A DNA stretch of 64,000 nt from Flavobacterium pectinovorum (lineage in GTDB: Bacteria > Bacteroidota > Bacteroidia > Flavobacteriales > Flavobacteriaceae), in contig NZ_RCZH01000005.1 of NCBI RefSeq assembly GCF_006438875.1, forward strand, positions 1 through 64,000. The letters are read 5' to 3'. The notes beneath the pieces were generated by a model that did not search any database, was not told where the DNA came from, and saw only the letters and a program-made list of their open reading frames with translations. The translations under genes and the position numbers were made by a program. Positions 17,640-26,520 of this stretch are shown piece by piece. Position 1 is the stretch's first letter; the number at the start of each line of letters is the position of its first letter.

Positions 17640-18848
17640 TTAATTGGGGAATGAAATTTTTCCCATAGTCACAGATGGAATTCCTTTATGAGAACCAAAA
17701 TTAAAATCTTCTCCCGCGACAGTTTCATTAGCTAAAATTGCAAATAAAACGGCTTCTTTGGCATCGCCGGAAATTCCCAGTTCATCAGTTTTGCGAAAAG
17801 TACAAGGCAATAATTCTTTTAGCCATTTTACCAATAATGGATTATGTGTTCCTCCGCCGGACATGTAAATTTTGAAATTTTCGAGTTTAAAAGCACTATC
17901 TTTTACAGAATAATAAATGGCCTCGGCAATTGTTTCGGCACTAAAACGAGTTAAAGTTGCCAATAAATTCGGAGCTGAAATAGTTTCAATAGCACTTTTT
18001 GCTAAAGCTGCTTTTACATATGCTTCGCTGAAAAGTTCCGGACCAATGGTTTTTGGAAATTCCTGACTGAAAAATGCATTATCTTTCAGATTATCCAGTA
18101 ACAATTGATTTACGGTTCCTTGTTGGGCTATTTCAGCGTCTTTATCGTAACTTTTTTCAGGATAATATTGTTTGGTAAAAAAGTCAATTAATGTATTTCC
18201 GGTTCCGGTATCCGTTACAAAAGTTTCTTCGGCATTTGAGGAAGCGGGCAAAAAAGTAAAATTGGCAATTCCGCCCATGTTAAGCATAATGCGGTTTTCT
18301 CCCTTTTTTCCAAACAAAAAATAATCACCATAAACTGCCAATGGAGCACCTTCACCACCTGCGGCAATATGTTTTTGCCTAAAATCAGACAAAGTAATAA
18401 TGCCTGTTTTTACTGCAATATGATCGCCATCGCCAATTTGTAAAGTAGCATTTGGAAATTTTTCCTGTTGATGTAAAAATTTTGGAGCATGCAAAACCGT
18501 CTGACCGTGTGAAGCAATTAAATCGACTTCATCAGAAAGAATATTGCGTTTTTTAAGAAAACTGTTTATCATTTCGGCATGCAAAATTCCAATCCATTCG
18601 TTGAGCAAAACTAAATGCTGAAAATCAATTTCTTTCTTTGCAAAAACTTTACGGATTTCGATTTTAATTTCTTCCGAATAATCGATGGTTTCAAAATGGG
18701 CTACTTTGACAGCGGTATTTTGACCCGAACCTGAAATTTCGCATAACGCAATATCGAGTCCGTCAAGTGAAGTTCCCGACATTAATCCGATAATTTTTCG
18801 GGTTTCTTTTTGTGCGATTTGGTAAAGTGCGCTTATATTTTTGTTCAT
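17640..18848 (-). CDS. anmK: Anhydro-N-acetylmuramic acid kinase
   Basis: A 402-residue cytoplasmic kinase that opens the 1,6-anhydro ring of anhydro-MurNAc while phosphorylating it to MurNAc-6-phosphate. ASKHA-fold motifs are all visible: GLMSGTSLDGLDIAL for phosphate binding, DLIASHGQTVLHAP, MLNMGGIANFTFLP, DTGTGNTLIDFF with the catalytic aspartate, and MSGGGTHNPLL for adenosine. It runs in the same direction as the rest of the locus and supplies the substrate of MurQ, encoded about 2 kb upstream. Both flanking gaps (260 and 175 bases) are long, and palindromic repeats bracket anmK plus the symporter. Confidence 0.95.
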   Translation of the reverse strand: MNKNISALYQIAQKETRKIIGLMSGTSLDGLDIALCEISGSGQNTAVKVAHFETIDYSEEIKIEIRKVFAKKEIDFQHLVLLNEWIGILHAEMINSFLKKRNILSDEVDLIASHGQTVLHAPKFLHQQEKFPNATLQIGDGDHIAVKTGIITLSDFRQKHIAAGGEGAPLAVYGDYFLFGKKGENRIMLNMGGIANFTFLPASSNAEETFVTDTGTGNTLIDFFTKQYYPEKSYDKDAEIAQQGTVNQLLLDNLKDNAFFSQEFPKTIGPELFSEAYVKAALAKSAIETISAPNLLATLTRFSAETIAEAIYYSVKDSAFKLENFKIYMSGGGTHNPLLVKWLKELLPCTFRKTDELGISGDAKEAVLFAILANETVAGEDFNFGSHKGIPSVTMGKISFPN

Positions 18849-19023
18849 GAAAATTAAATTTTATGAAATCTGTTGAATTGAAATGCTAAAATCAGATTAT
18901 TTTATACCGATTGTATATTCAATATAATCCAATTGCATTGTACTATTTTCATATTACATCGGCATTATTCCGGACAACAATGGACTAAAATATAAATAAA
19001 ACTAGTATAACAAACAAATAGAC

Positions 19024-20529
19024 TTAAAAAGATATTTTTTCTTCAGAAGTTTTACTGGTAAAATAAAGTCCGATGTAGGTGAATAATCCATTTATGATTA
19101 TAAGTTCATTATCAAAGGTATATCCTATCACTGAAGTGGAATGCTCACTCACAAAATAAGTCAAAATAGGTGCGATAATACAAATTACAGGAACTATTCT
19201 GTCGTTTACCCTTCTTGATTTTTGTAATAATCCAAAGGCATATAATCCTAATAATGGGCCATAAGTATAAGATGCTGCTTTGAAAATCAGGGCAACGACT
19301 GAACTGTCATTAAAAGAATTTAAGACAATAATCACGAGAAATAGTAATATCGAAAACCCAAAATGAACTAAATGTCTTCTCTTGATATTGTTGGTATTAG
19401 AAAGATTCTCCGTTTTGTCCATTCCCATAAAGTCCACACAAAAAGAAGTAGTTAAAGCCGTCAATGCCGAATCTGTGGTTGCAAAAGTGGCGGCAATAAT
19501 TCCTAAAAGAAAAATAAAAGCAGGAACAATTGATAAATGATTCAGTGCAATTTCTGGGAAGAGTAAATCGGTTCTGGGTTTATTGGTTACTAAGTCAAGT
19601 GGTACCGAAATTCCGTTTTTGTTAGCATAGATATACAATAAAGCGCCTAAGCTTAGAAAAATAATATTGATCAGTACAAATACGCCCGTAAATGTAAACA
19701 TGTTTTTTTGTGCTTCGCCGATATTTTTACAGCTTAGGTTTTTTTGCATTAAATCCTGATCGAGACCTACCATTGCTATGGTTACAAAGATTCCGCCAAG
19801 AATTTGTTTTACAAAATGATATTTGCTTGTTAAAAAATTATCAAAGAAAAATACCTGCGAATAATTACTTTTTCTGATTGTTGAAATGGACTCGATTACG
19901 GTTAGATTTAAACTGTCGCAAACAAAATAAATGGTGATAAAAACGGAAGTTACTAAGAAAAATGTCTGTAAAGTGTCGGTAATAATAATAGTTTTTAAAC
20001 CACTTTTATAAGTATATAAAAAGATAAGAGTTAAGGCTAAAAACACCGTCATTGGAAATGGAATTCCATAAAAATCAAAAACATAACGCTGCAACACAAT
20101 CACCACTAAATACAATCGAAAGGCTGAACTTATCGTTCTGCTCACCAGAAAAATAGAAGCGGCAGTTTTATAACTATTAAAGCCCATTCTCTGCTCTATA
20201 TAACTGTAAATTGACGTTAAATTCATTCTATAATAAAGCGGAAGCAATACTTTAGCGATAATAATAAACCCGATTGCGTTTCCTAATATAAACTGAAAAT
20301 ATTTGAATTGCTCGCCGTTTGGTGACCCTACTTCGCCCGGAACCGAAATAAAGGTAACACCGGAAAGTGCGGTTCCAATCATACCAAAAGCAACTAAATA
20401 CCATTTAGAGTTTTTATTGGCTTTAAAAAACGAATCATTGTCCTGTCCTTTTTTACTAATGACTTGGGAAATGAGCAATAATATTCCAAAATAAACGAAG
20501 ATAAAAATTAAGATGGTGCTTGAAGACAT
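19024..20529 (-). CDS. Sodium:solute symporter (SSS family)
   Basis: A 501-residue inner-membrane symporter with about 13 helices. The N-terminus STILIFIFVYFGILLLISQV is helix 1; GMIGTALSGVTFISVPGEVG is the conserved helix 2 region of SSS proteins, and IIAATFATTDSALTALTTSF is the helix with the sodium-site serine/threonine cluster. Symporters of this kind in sialic-acid and amino-sugar clusters import sugars with sodium. With anmK on one side and murQ on the other, MurNAc, anhydro-MurNAc or a related amino sugar is the likely cargo, but sequence alone does not prove this. Confidence 0.87.
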   Translation of the reverse strand: MSSSTILIFIFVYFGILLLISQVISKKGQDNDSFFKANKNSKWYLVAFGMIGTALSGVTFISVPGEVGSPNGEQFKYFQFILGNAIGFIIIAKVLLPLYYRMNLTSIYSYIEQRMGFNSYKTAASIFLVSRTISSAFRLYLVVIVLQRYVFDFYGIPFPMTVFLALTLIFLYTYKSGLKTIIITDTLQTFFLVTSVFITIYFVCDSLNLTVIESISTIRKSNYSQVFFFDNFLTSKYHFVKQILGGIFVTIAMVGLDQDLMQKNLSCKNIGEAQKNMFTFTGVFVLINIIFLSLGALLYIYANKNGISVPLDLVTNKPRTDLLFPEIALNHLSIVPAFIFLLGIIAATFATTDSALTALTTSFCVDFMGMDKTENLSNTNNIKRRHLVHFGFSILLFLVIIVLNSFNDSSVVALIFKAASYTYGPLLGLYAFGLLQKSRRVNDRIVPVICIIAPILTYFVSEHSTSVIGYTFDNELIIINGLFTYIGLYFTSKTSEEKISF

Positions 20530-20682
20530 TTTGGTTTTGGATTAGTTATGAAATTATTTTTTAATTTGGTTAGTGTAATTCAAAAGTTCAATTAAACACT
20601 AATTTTACTAATTGCCACTAATTCGTTCGTGAAATTAATATGTAAGATTTGTGTCCACATGAAAACTTAATTGAACACAATA

Positions 20683-20785
20683 TTGTCATTTCGACGGAGG
20701 AGAAATCACACACGAAACTCCGCGTAGAAATTCGCCAATCTTTGTCGAATTACTAGTGTGATTTCTCCTCCGTCGAAATTGACAA
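20683..20785. repeat. About 105-bp palindromic repeat, copy 2
   Basis: TTGTCATTTCGACGGAGGAG at one end and CTCCTCCGTCGAAATTGACA at the other are inverted; AGAAATCACAC and GTGTGATTTCT nest inside. Highly similar to the copy at 17412. The rest of the 296-base gap between the symporter gene and murQ holds AT-rich DNA with no gene. Confidence 0.75.
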
Positions 20786-20825
20786 AAACTTCGCGAGAGA
20801 TTTATTCGCCAGACTATTATCGACT

Positions 20826-21647
20826 TTATTTTTTAGCGTTATTTTCCTGTAAAACAGCTCTGACGCTTTTGTGTTTTTGTAGCAAATCGGCAGCAAGATC
20901 GTGCTCGATATTAAGCTCTTCCATAATCATTTTAATGGCTCTTTTTACTAATTTTTCGTTAGACAATTGCATGTCAACCATTTTATTGCCTTTAATTTTC
21001 CCTAATTTAATCATTACCGAGGTAGAAATCATATTTAAGGTTAATTTTTGAGCGGTTCCGGCTTTCATACGTGTACTTCCGGTTAAAAATTCAGGGCCTA
21101 CAACCACTTCTATAGGATAATCGGCAACCTCAGCAATTAACCCTTTGCTAATGCAGGAAATACTTCCCGTTTTTATGTTGTTTTCTTTTGCTTTTTTAAG
21201 CCCACCCAAAACATATGGCGTGTTTCCCGAAGCAGCGATTCCAATAATAAAATCCAAACTTGAGATTTGATGTTTACCCAGATCTTTCCAGGCTTGCTCT
21301 GTATCGTCTTCGGCATTTTCGACCGCTTTTCTAATGGCAGTATCTCCGCCGGCGATAATTCCGATAATCATATCGTGCGGTACACCAAAAGTTGGAGGAC
21401 ATTCAGAAGCGTCCAGAATCCCAATGCGCCCTGAAGTTCCGGCTCCGATGTAAAATAATCGTCCGCCGAGCTGCATTTTTTTTACGATTGCTTTTACCAG
21501 TTTTTCAATTTTTGGAATTTGTTTTTCAACAATTTGAGGCACTTTTTGATCTTCCGTATTCATGTTAATGAGCAATTCTTTGGTGCTCATCTGATCTAAA
21601 TTTTTGTATAAAGATTCTTGTTCGGTTTCGGGTATTTTGTTTTTCAT
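20826..21647 (-). CDS. murQ: N-acetylmuramic acid 6-phosphate etherase
   Basis: A 273-residue cytoplasmic lyase that removes D-lactate from MurNAc-6-phosphate to give GlcNAc-6-phosphate. The SIS sugar-isomerase domain has GAGTSGRIGILDASECPPTF (69-87) with the catalytic glutamate in SECPP, then ENAEDD, GIAASGNTPYVLGGLKKAK and GSTRMKAGTAQKLTLNM, all MurQ signatures. It is slightly shorter than the usual about 300 residues, ending soon after the C-terminal helical bundle. It follows susD across a 296-base gap that contains a very strong hairpin. Its product feeds the general GlcNAc-6-P pathway, whose genes are not in this window. Confidence 0.95.
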   Translation of the reverse strand: MKNKIPETEQESLYKNLDQMSTKELLINMNTEDQKVPQIVEKQIPKIEKLVKAIVKKMQLGGRLFYIGAGTSGRIGILDASECPPTFGVPHDMIIGIIAGGDTAIRKAVENAEDDTEQAWKDLGKHQISSLDFIIGIAASGNTPYVLGGLKKAKENNIKTGSISCISKGLIAEVADYPIEVVVGPEFLTGSTRMKAGTAQKLTLNMISTSVMIKLGKIKGNKMVDMQLSNEKLVKRAIKMIMEELNIEHDLAADLLQKHKSVRAVLQENNAKK

Positions 21648-21691
21648 TACAAATAAATTGTGGTTATTTTATAAAAATTGGGGTATCATGC

Positions 21692-21910
21692 TACCGTTTG
21701 GACATAAATATTATAAATCAATTTTAAACACGAATTTGCTTCGCCTGTTCGACTTTCAGTCTCGGGTCACAAATTAACACTAATTAGGTTTGTGAAATTA
21801 ATTTCACAAACTAAGCTAGCCCATTAAAATTTGTGCAAATTCGTGACCCGAGACTGAAAGTCGAACAGGCGAAGCAAATTCGTGTTTATAATATTTATGT
21901 TCACACGGTA
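21692..21910. repeat. Long hairpin with perfect 46-bp arms between susD and murQ
   Basis: The arms 21725-21770 (starting TAAACACGAATTTGCTTC) and 21843-21888 (ending GAAGCAAATTCGTGTTTA) are perfect inverted copies of 46 bases. After a nine-base bulge the pairing resumes for 22 of 24 bases between 21692-21715 and 21887-21910. The loop contains the palindrome TTTGTGAAATTAATTTCACAAA (21789-21810, written here in two halves: TTTGTGAAATT and AATTTCACAAA). In the transcript this would be an about 70-bp stem that could protect susCD mRNA or reduce read-through into murQ. Confidence 0.9.
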
Positions 21911-21943
21911 AAGGCATTGTATTCTATCCCAATTTTACAATTT

Positions 21944-23221
21944 TTAAATAGCAGGATCGGGAGGAGTATTAGTGTTATTATTTCTTTCAGAATCCGGATA
22001 AGGATACCAGTTACGGTTTCTCTCGGCTCCGGCAGTTCCTGCAGCGGGACGTTCAAATCTTCTGCTGTCTTCAAGTTTCAGACTTGACATATACATCTCG
22101 ATACAACGGTTTCTGTAAATCTCTGTTAAAATTGCAGGTTTGGTTACAGCTCCGGTGTATGGCGTAAGATTAGCTCCAATTCCGTACGTATCTGTTGCGG
22201 AAGTTTTGGTCAAAACTTTGTTTAATTCAATTACAGCTTGTGGCAAATTATCTTTACGCGCATATCCTTCGGCTTTAATTAACATCATTTCGCCAGGTAA
22301 ATAAAGCGGAATTGATTTTGTATTCGAATCAAAAAATCCGGTTGCAGTTGTAGGATTCGAACCCGGTTTAATATAGAAATTCAATCTTCCGTCAGTACTT
22401 GCAGGCGCTAAACCTGTTGGTAATCCCAAGGTTAAATCTACTGGCTGAAAAACATTGTTTGTTGTAATAGAAATGTAAGCAATTGGGTTCGCACTAATCT
22501 GATCAAAGGCAAAAACTGATTTAGCCGAAAGATCAACCAAGTTTGCATAAGCAATGGCATTGTCATTATCTCCCGCCATTAAATAGGTTCTTGCTAAAAG
22601 TGCATAAACGGTATTTTTGTAATTAATTCCACCTACCAAACCAGAGAATCCTGTTGCTTTGTCAAGAAGAGGTTCTGTCAGTTTTAAAATTTTAATAGCT
22701 TCGGCTAAAACTTCTGCTCTGGAATTGAAAGTGGCATTTTTTCCTGTTTGTAATGGAACACTTTGAAAATATTGTACAAGAGTTGTAATCGCCATTGCTT
22801 TAAAAATAGTGGCATGAACAAGAACGCTTGCTTTTTCGTTTTCCGAAGTTAATACATCAACATGATCGATTACTTTTTGAGATTCCGATTTAATCACAAG
22901 ACATTGTGACCAAAGATTGTTTACGACTTGATTTTTGGTCGAAAGTACACCGCCACCAACAGAAAGTTCACCTTCATCGACATTTCCTGCGTTTATTAAT
23001 CGTAATTCTTTTGTGGTGAATCCGTTTCCTGTAATGGTGTTGTAAACAGGACTTGTACGGTCAATAGTCCAAAGTTGCTGTAATCCGTTGGCAGCACCAA
23101 TAACTCCTTCTCGGGTTCCAAAAACCAATTCCAACGATGGTTTTGTAGGGTCTACATAATCTTCATTACAACTTGCAAAAAGCAATGTAAAGGCTACTAT
23201 AGGAATGAATATTTTTTTCAT
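21944..23221 (-). CDS. SusD/RagB family outer-membrane lipoprotein
   Basis: A 425-residue surface lipoprotein that works as the lid of the SusC transporter encoded just upstream. The signal peptide ends in LLFASC, so C19 is the lipidated cysteine. The helical body shows the TPR-like SusD pattern (YKNTVYALLARTYLMAGDND), and the C-terminal EIYRNRCIEMYMSSLKLEDSR with RNRNWYPYPDSERNNN is the conserved RagB/SusD end. At 425 residues it is shorter than the usual 500-600, suggesting a small ligand site. The 16-base gap after susC shows they are co-transcribed. The ligand is inferred to be a cell-wall glycan from the murQ/anmK/GHL10 context. Confidence 0.93.
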   Translation of the reverse strand: MKKIFIPIVAFTLLFASCNEDYVDPTKPSLELVFGTREGVIGAANGLQQLWTIDRTSPVYNTITGNGFTTKELRLINAGNVDEGELSVGGGVLSTKNQVVNNLWSQCLVIKSESQKVIDHVDVLTSENEKASVLVHATIFKAMAITTLVQYFQSVPLQTGKNATFNSRAEVLAEAIKILKLTEPLLDKATGFSGLVGGINYKNTVYALLARTYLMAGDNDNAIAYANLVDLSAKSVFAFDQISANPIAYISITTNNVFQPVDLTLGLPTGLAPASTDGRLNFYIKPGSNPTTATGFFDSNTKSIPLYLPGEMMLIKAEGYARKDNLPQAVIELNKVLTKTSATDTYGIGANLTPYTGAVTKPAILTEIYRNRCIEMYMSSLKLEDSRRFERPAAGTAGAERNRNWYPYPDSERNNNTNTPPDPAI

Positions 23222-23237
23222 GATGTTTTTTGTTTGA

Positions 23238-26200
23238 TTAAAATTGAACTTTTACTGCCAATGAATAGGAACTTGGAATTGGCACTGTTCCGAAATTGTA
23301 TCTCGCAACCGAAGATTGTCCGCCCGAATTGGTTTCAGGATCAAAACTGGTGAAATTATCCCATGAAATCAGGTTTCTTCCACTCGCAGTAACGGTCAAA
23401 TCGTCAAAGAAGCTGGTTAGTTTTCCGAAAGAATAATTCAAAGAAACTTCTCTTAATTTCAGATAACTTCCGTCAACAACTCTAAATTCTTCAATATTAT
23501 AAACAGACCAGATATACCCACGAGGTAATTCTCCGTTTAGCTCTTTAGTTACCAATGTTCCAGATCCAACACCTTGTCTGGTTCTGTAATCGGCATCAAA
23601 AACATCTACGCCCTGAACGCCGTCAAATAATATTGATAATCCGAATTTTTTGTAATTCACATTGGCTCCAAACGCAATCACATAATCCGGATTTGGATTA
23701 CCAATTTGTTTGTTCAAAATAGTTCCTGTAGGCTGTCCCGAAGCATCTCTTTGTGGCGCACCAGTATTCACATCGCCTTTTTCAGTCTGTGGATATCCGT
23801 CTGGCGTTAGCAATAAACTTCCATCTGCATTGCGGGCAAAATAAGTGCCGTAGAAAATTCCGATTGGTTTGTTCATCTCAACAAAAACAGGAGCTCCGGC
23901 TAAGTTACTGTCTAATTTAAAGCGCTGTTGCGGTAATCCTGTTACTTTATTTCTGTTGCTGCTATAGTTTACAAAAACGTCAAAATGTAAATTCTCTTTT
24001 TTGATAAGATCATATTTCAAATTGATTTCATACCCTTTATTGTTCATTTGTCCAATGTTTTTAATGGTATTTGTAGCGCCTTCTGAAGCCGCTAACTGAA
24101 CCGGCAATAACAAATCATCAATATCGGCATTGTAATAACTGAAAGATAAATTCAGGCGATCTTTTAGAAAACCAAAATCACCACCAACTTCATACGTAAC
24201 ACTTTGTTCCGGTTTTAGGTCTAAGTTTCCTTGCTTGAATCCTTCAATAGTAAAAGTACTGTTTCCTAAAAGGGTTCCGGTTGAATAATTGGTAAAACGG
24301 GCATAAGGTTTAATCGCTGTTAAACTTCCTGATTTTCCCCAAGAAGCTCTAAAACGAACTGAACTTACAGCATCATGAATTCCTTCCATAAATTTTTCGT
24401 CAGAAAGTACATAACTCGCACTTGCTTTTGGGTAAAACTGAGATCTGTTATCGCTTGAGAAAATAGTCGAAGCATCTTGTCTTCCGGCAATTGTCAGATA
24501 AAGTTTGTCTTTGTAACCAACAGTTTCCTGAAGATAATAACCCCATAAATTGTATCTGGATTGGCTGGAACTTGGAGAACCCGGAATCAAAGTATTAAAA
24601 GCATTTATAGTTTCAATAAACGGTTTTAAGTTACGGCCTTCAATAGCCACAAAATTATCGCGATAGGTTTGCACGTTGTAACCTCCGTAAGTGGTAGCTT
24701 TCCATTTATCGTTAATGTTCCAAAGGTATCTTAAATTCAAATCGTTATTAAATTGAACGACTCTGTTGGTCGCTTCAGAAACATAACCATCATTGTAATA
24801 CGCAGGATTCACCACATAAGGATATCTTGGGATAAATACGTTTCCTCTTTGATTGTAATTGTCAATACCAAAAATCAAATCGGCATTGAAATTTTTAAAA
24901 GGATTATAATTCAATTGTAGATCCGCAATAATACGATCTGTATTTTGCGTGATTTTGAAATCATCTATAATCGAAAGCGGATTTACCCTGTTTGGATCAA
25001 CAGCCAATAAATTACCATTGGCATCTGTTCGATGAATGTCGTAAATATTATTGGTAATGTTAATGGCGTTAATAGGACTCCAGAAAACATTTCCGTCCGG
25101 TTTTTCATTAGAACTCGAATTGATATAGTTTAATCCTACCGTACCGGATAATTTCGAATTGAAATCATGTTTCAATCTTACTTTTGCACCGGCTCTTTTA
25201 AAGTCAGTATTTTTTACAATCCCTTCGTTTACCAAATAACCAAGAGAAGCAAAATACTTGGTTTTCTCGTCTCCGCCTTGCAGCGAAAAGTAGGTATCAG
25301 TTCCAACGCCTGTACCAAAGATATCGTCTTGATAATCGTAGCGTTGCACATCTGTAGTTCTGGTTTCAAGATTCCTGCCTAAAACCGTTACAGTAGTTGG
25401 ACTCGCAGGATTTCCCTGAATTGGGAATAATGCCGGAGAAGTACTTACAAACTGTTTGTCGGACATATTCATGTCCAGTTTTTTGCGGATTTGGTTTGAA
25501 GTTACGCTGGTCGAAAATGTATATCTCGTTTCACCCGCAACTCCTTTTTTAGTTGTAATTAAAACTACACCATTTGCTGCTCTTGATCCGTAGATTGCTG
25601 CAGCAGCGCCTCCATTTAAGACTTCAACACTTTGAATGTCGTTTGGGTTAATGTCTGCCGATCTGTTTTGACCAATCTGCATATTAGAGTTCCCGCTGGT
25701 AACATTCAGGTTGGTTACATTGGTTGTGGCATTGTTTAAAACCACTCCGTCAATAACATATAATGGATCAGAAGAGCCTAGTATAGAAGAAGTTCCTCTA
25801 AGTTTGATGCTGAAGCCTCCGGCTGGATCTCCTGAATTTTGAGAAACCTGTGCTCCGGCAATTTTTCCTTGTAAAGCTGTCGAAAGACCTCCGGGTTGTG
25901 CTTTAACCAAATCTTCGCCTTTTATACTTGTCACTGCATTTCCGAGTTCTTTACGTGTTGCTCGTACTGTAGAACCCAAAACAACAACTTCGGAAAGTGT
26001 GTTGAGTTCTTCGGTCATTTTAAGATTGACTGAGTTTGTGCCAGATGTAATTTTGACTTTTTTAGGAGCAAAACCAACAAAAGTAAAAGCAAGAGTTTCG
26101 CCTTCGTTTACGGATATGCTAAACTTTCCGTCTAGATCTGTTACGGTACTTTTAGAGGTTCCTTCAATCAAAACGGATACTCCTGGTAGAGAAAGTCCGT

Positions 26201-26300
26201 CAGTACTACTCGTAATTGTACCGGTTACGGTTTTTGTTTGCGCAAGAACGGGTTGTGCAAACAAAATAATTCCAAATAAAATAAATAATAGTTTTTTCAT
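23238..26300 (-). CDS. SusC/RagA TonB-linked outer-membrane transporter
   Basis: A 1020-residue TonB-dependent receptor. After the signal peptide (to AQPVLAQ) comes a carboxypeptidase-D-like domain at about 22-100 (TVTGTITSSTDGLSLPGVSV), then the plug at about 110-250 with DPLYVIDGVVLN and the hallmark SVEVLNGGAAAAIYGSRAAN, then a 22-strand barrel ending SSYSLAVKVQF. It lacks the extra N-terminal STN domain, so anti-sigma signalling is unlikely. It is the first gene of the minus-strand locus and is divergent from the DeoR-type gene across 220 bases that hold ATGCAT repeats. Confidence 0.95.
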   Translation of the reverse strand: MKKLLFILFGIILFAQPVLAQTKTVTGTITSSTDGLSLPGVSVLIEGTSKSTVTDLDGKFSISVNEGETLAFTFVGFAPKKVKITSGTNSVNLKMTEELNTLSEVVVLGSTVRATRKELGNAVTSIKGEDLVKAQPGGLSTALQGKIAGAQVSQNSGDPAGGFSIKLRGTSSILGSSDPLYVIDGVVLNNATTNVTNLNVTSGNSNMQIGQNRSADINPNDIQSVEVLNGGAAAAIYGSRAANGVVLITTKKGVAGETRYTFSTSVTSNQIRKKLDMNMSDKQFVSTSPALFPIQGNPASPTTVTVLGRNLETRTTDVQRYDYQDDIFGTGVGTDTYFSLQGGDEKTKYFASLGYLVNEGIVKNTDFKRAGAKVRLKHDFNSKLSGTVGLNYINSSSNEKPDGNVFWSPINAINITNNIYDIHRTDANGNLLAVDPNRVNPLSIIDDFKITQNTDRIIADLQLNYNPFKNFNADLIFGIDNYNQRGNVFIPRYPYVVNPAYYNDGYVSEATNRVVQFNNDLNLRYLWNINDKWKATTYGGYNVQTYRDNFVAIEGRNLKPFIETINAFNTLIPGSPSSSQSRYNLWGYYLQETVGYKDKLYLTIAGRQDASTIFSSDNRSQFYPKASASYVLSDEKFMEGIHDAVSSVRFRASWGKSGSLTAIKPYARFTNYSTGTLLGNSTFTIEGFKQGNLDLKPEQSVTYEVGGDFGFLKDRLNLSFSYYNADIDDLLLPVQLAASEGATNTIKNIGQMNNKGYEINLKYDLIKKENLHFDVFVNYSSNRNKVTGLPQQRFKLDSNLAGAPVFVEMNKPIGIFYGTYFARNADGSLLLTPDGYPQTEKGDVNTGAPQRDASGQPTGTILNKQIGNPNPDYVIAFGANVNYKKFGLSILFDGVQGVDVFDADYRTRQGVGSGTLVTKELNGELPRGYIWSVYNIEEFRVVDGSYLKLREVSLNYSFGKLTSFFDDLTVTASGRNLISWDNFTSFDPETNSGGQSSVARYNFGTVPIPSSYSLAVKVQF

Positions 26301-26352
26301 TTTAAAATATTTGTTTGGTTAGAAAACCTAAATATAGGAATTAATTCTAATT

Positions 26353-26492
26353 ATTGCGATTTTTTGCAATAGTTTTATTTTTAACACAATAAAATGCATA
26401 AAAATGCATTAATATTTATTTTAAAATGCTGTTTTAACTCTTGTAGAAGTATTTTAGAATTATTAATAACTAAATCGCGCACGATAATGCAT
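26353..26492. promoter_or_regulatory. Candidate operator region between susC and the DeoR-type gene
   Basis: The 220-base divergent gap holds an inverted ATTGC/GCAAT pair at 26353-26370 and ATGCAT palindromes at 26394-26399, 26404-26409 and 26487-26492, plus a half site ATGC at 26426. The first two are spaced exactly 10 bases, one helical turn, each inside AAAATGCATW. The third lies just upstream of the regulator's -7 box. This is the pattern expected of operator sites for a DNA-binding dimer or tetramer, most simply the adjacent DeoR-type protein. Binding is inferred. Confidence 0.5.
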
Positions 26493-26499
26493 TATATTT

Positions 26500-26507
26500 T
26501 ATATTTG
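26500..26507 (+). promoter_or_regulatory. Candidate -7 box of the DeoR-type gene
   Basis: TATATTTG matches TAnnTTTG and lies 14 bases before the ATG at 26521, implying a very short leader. Confidence 0.5.
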
Positions 26508-26520
26508 TTAAAAATTTAAA

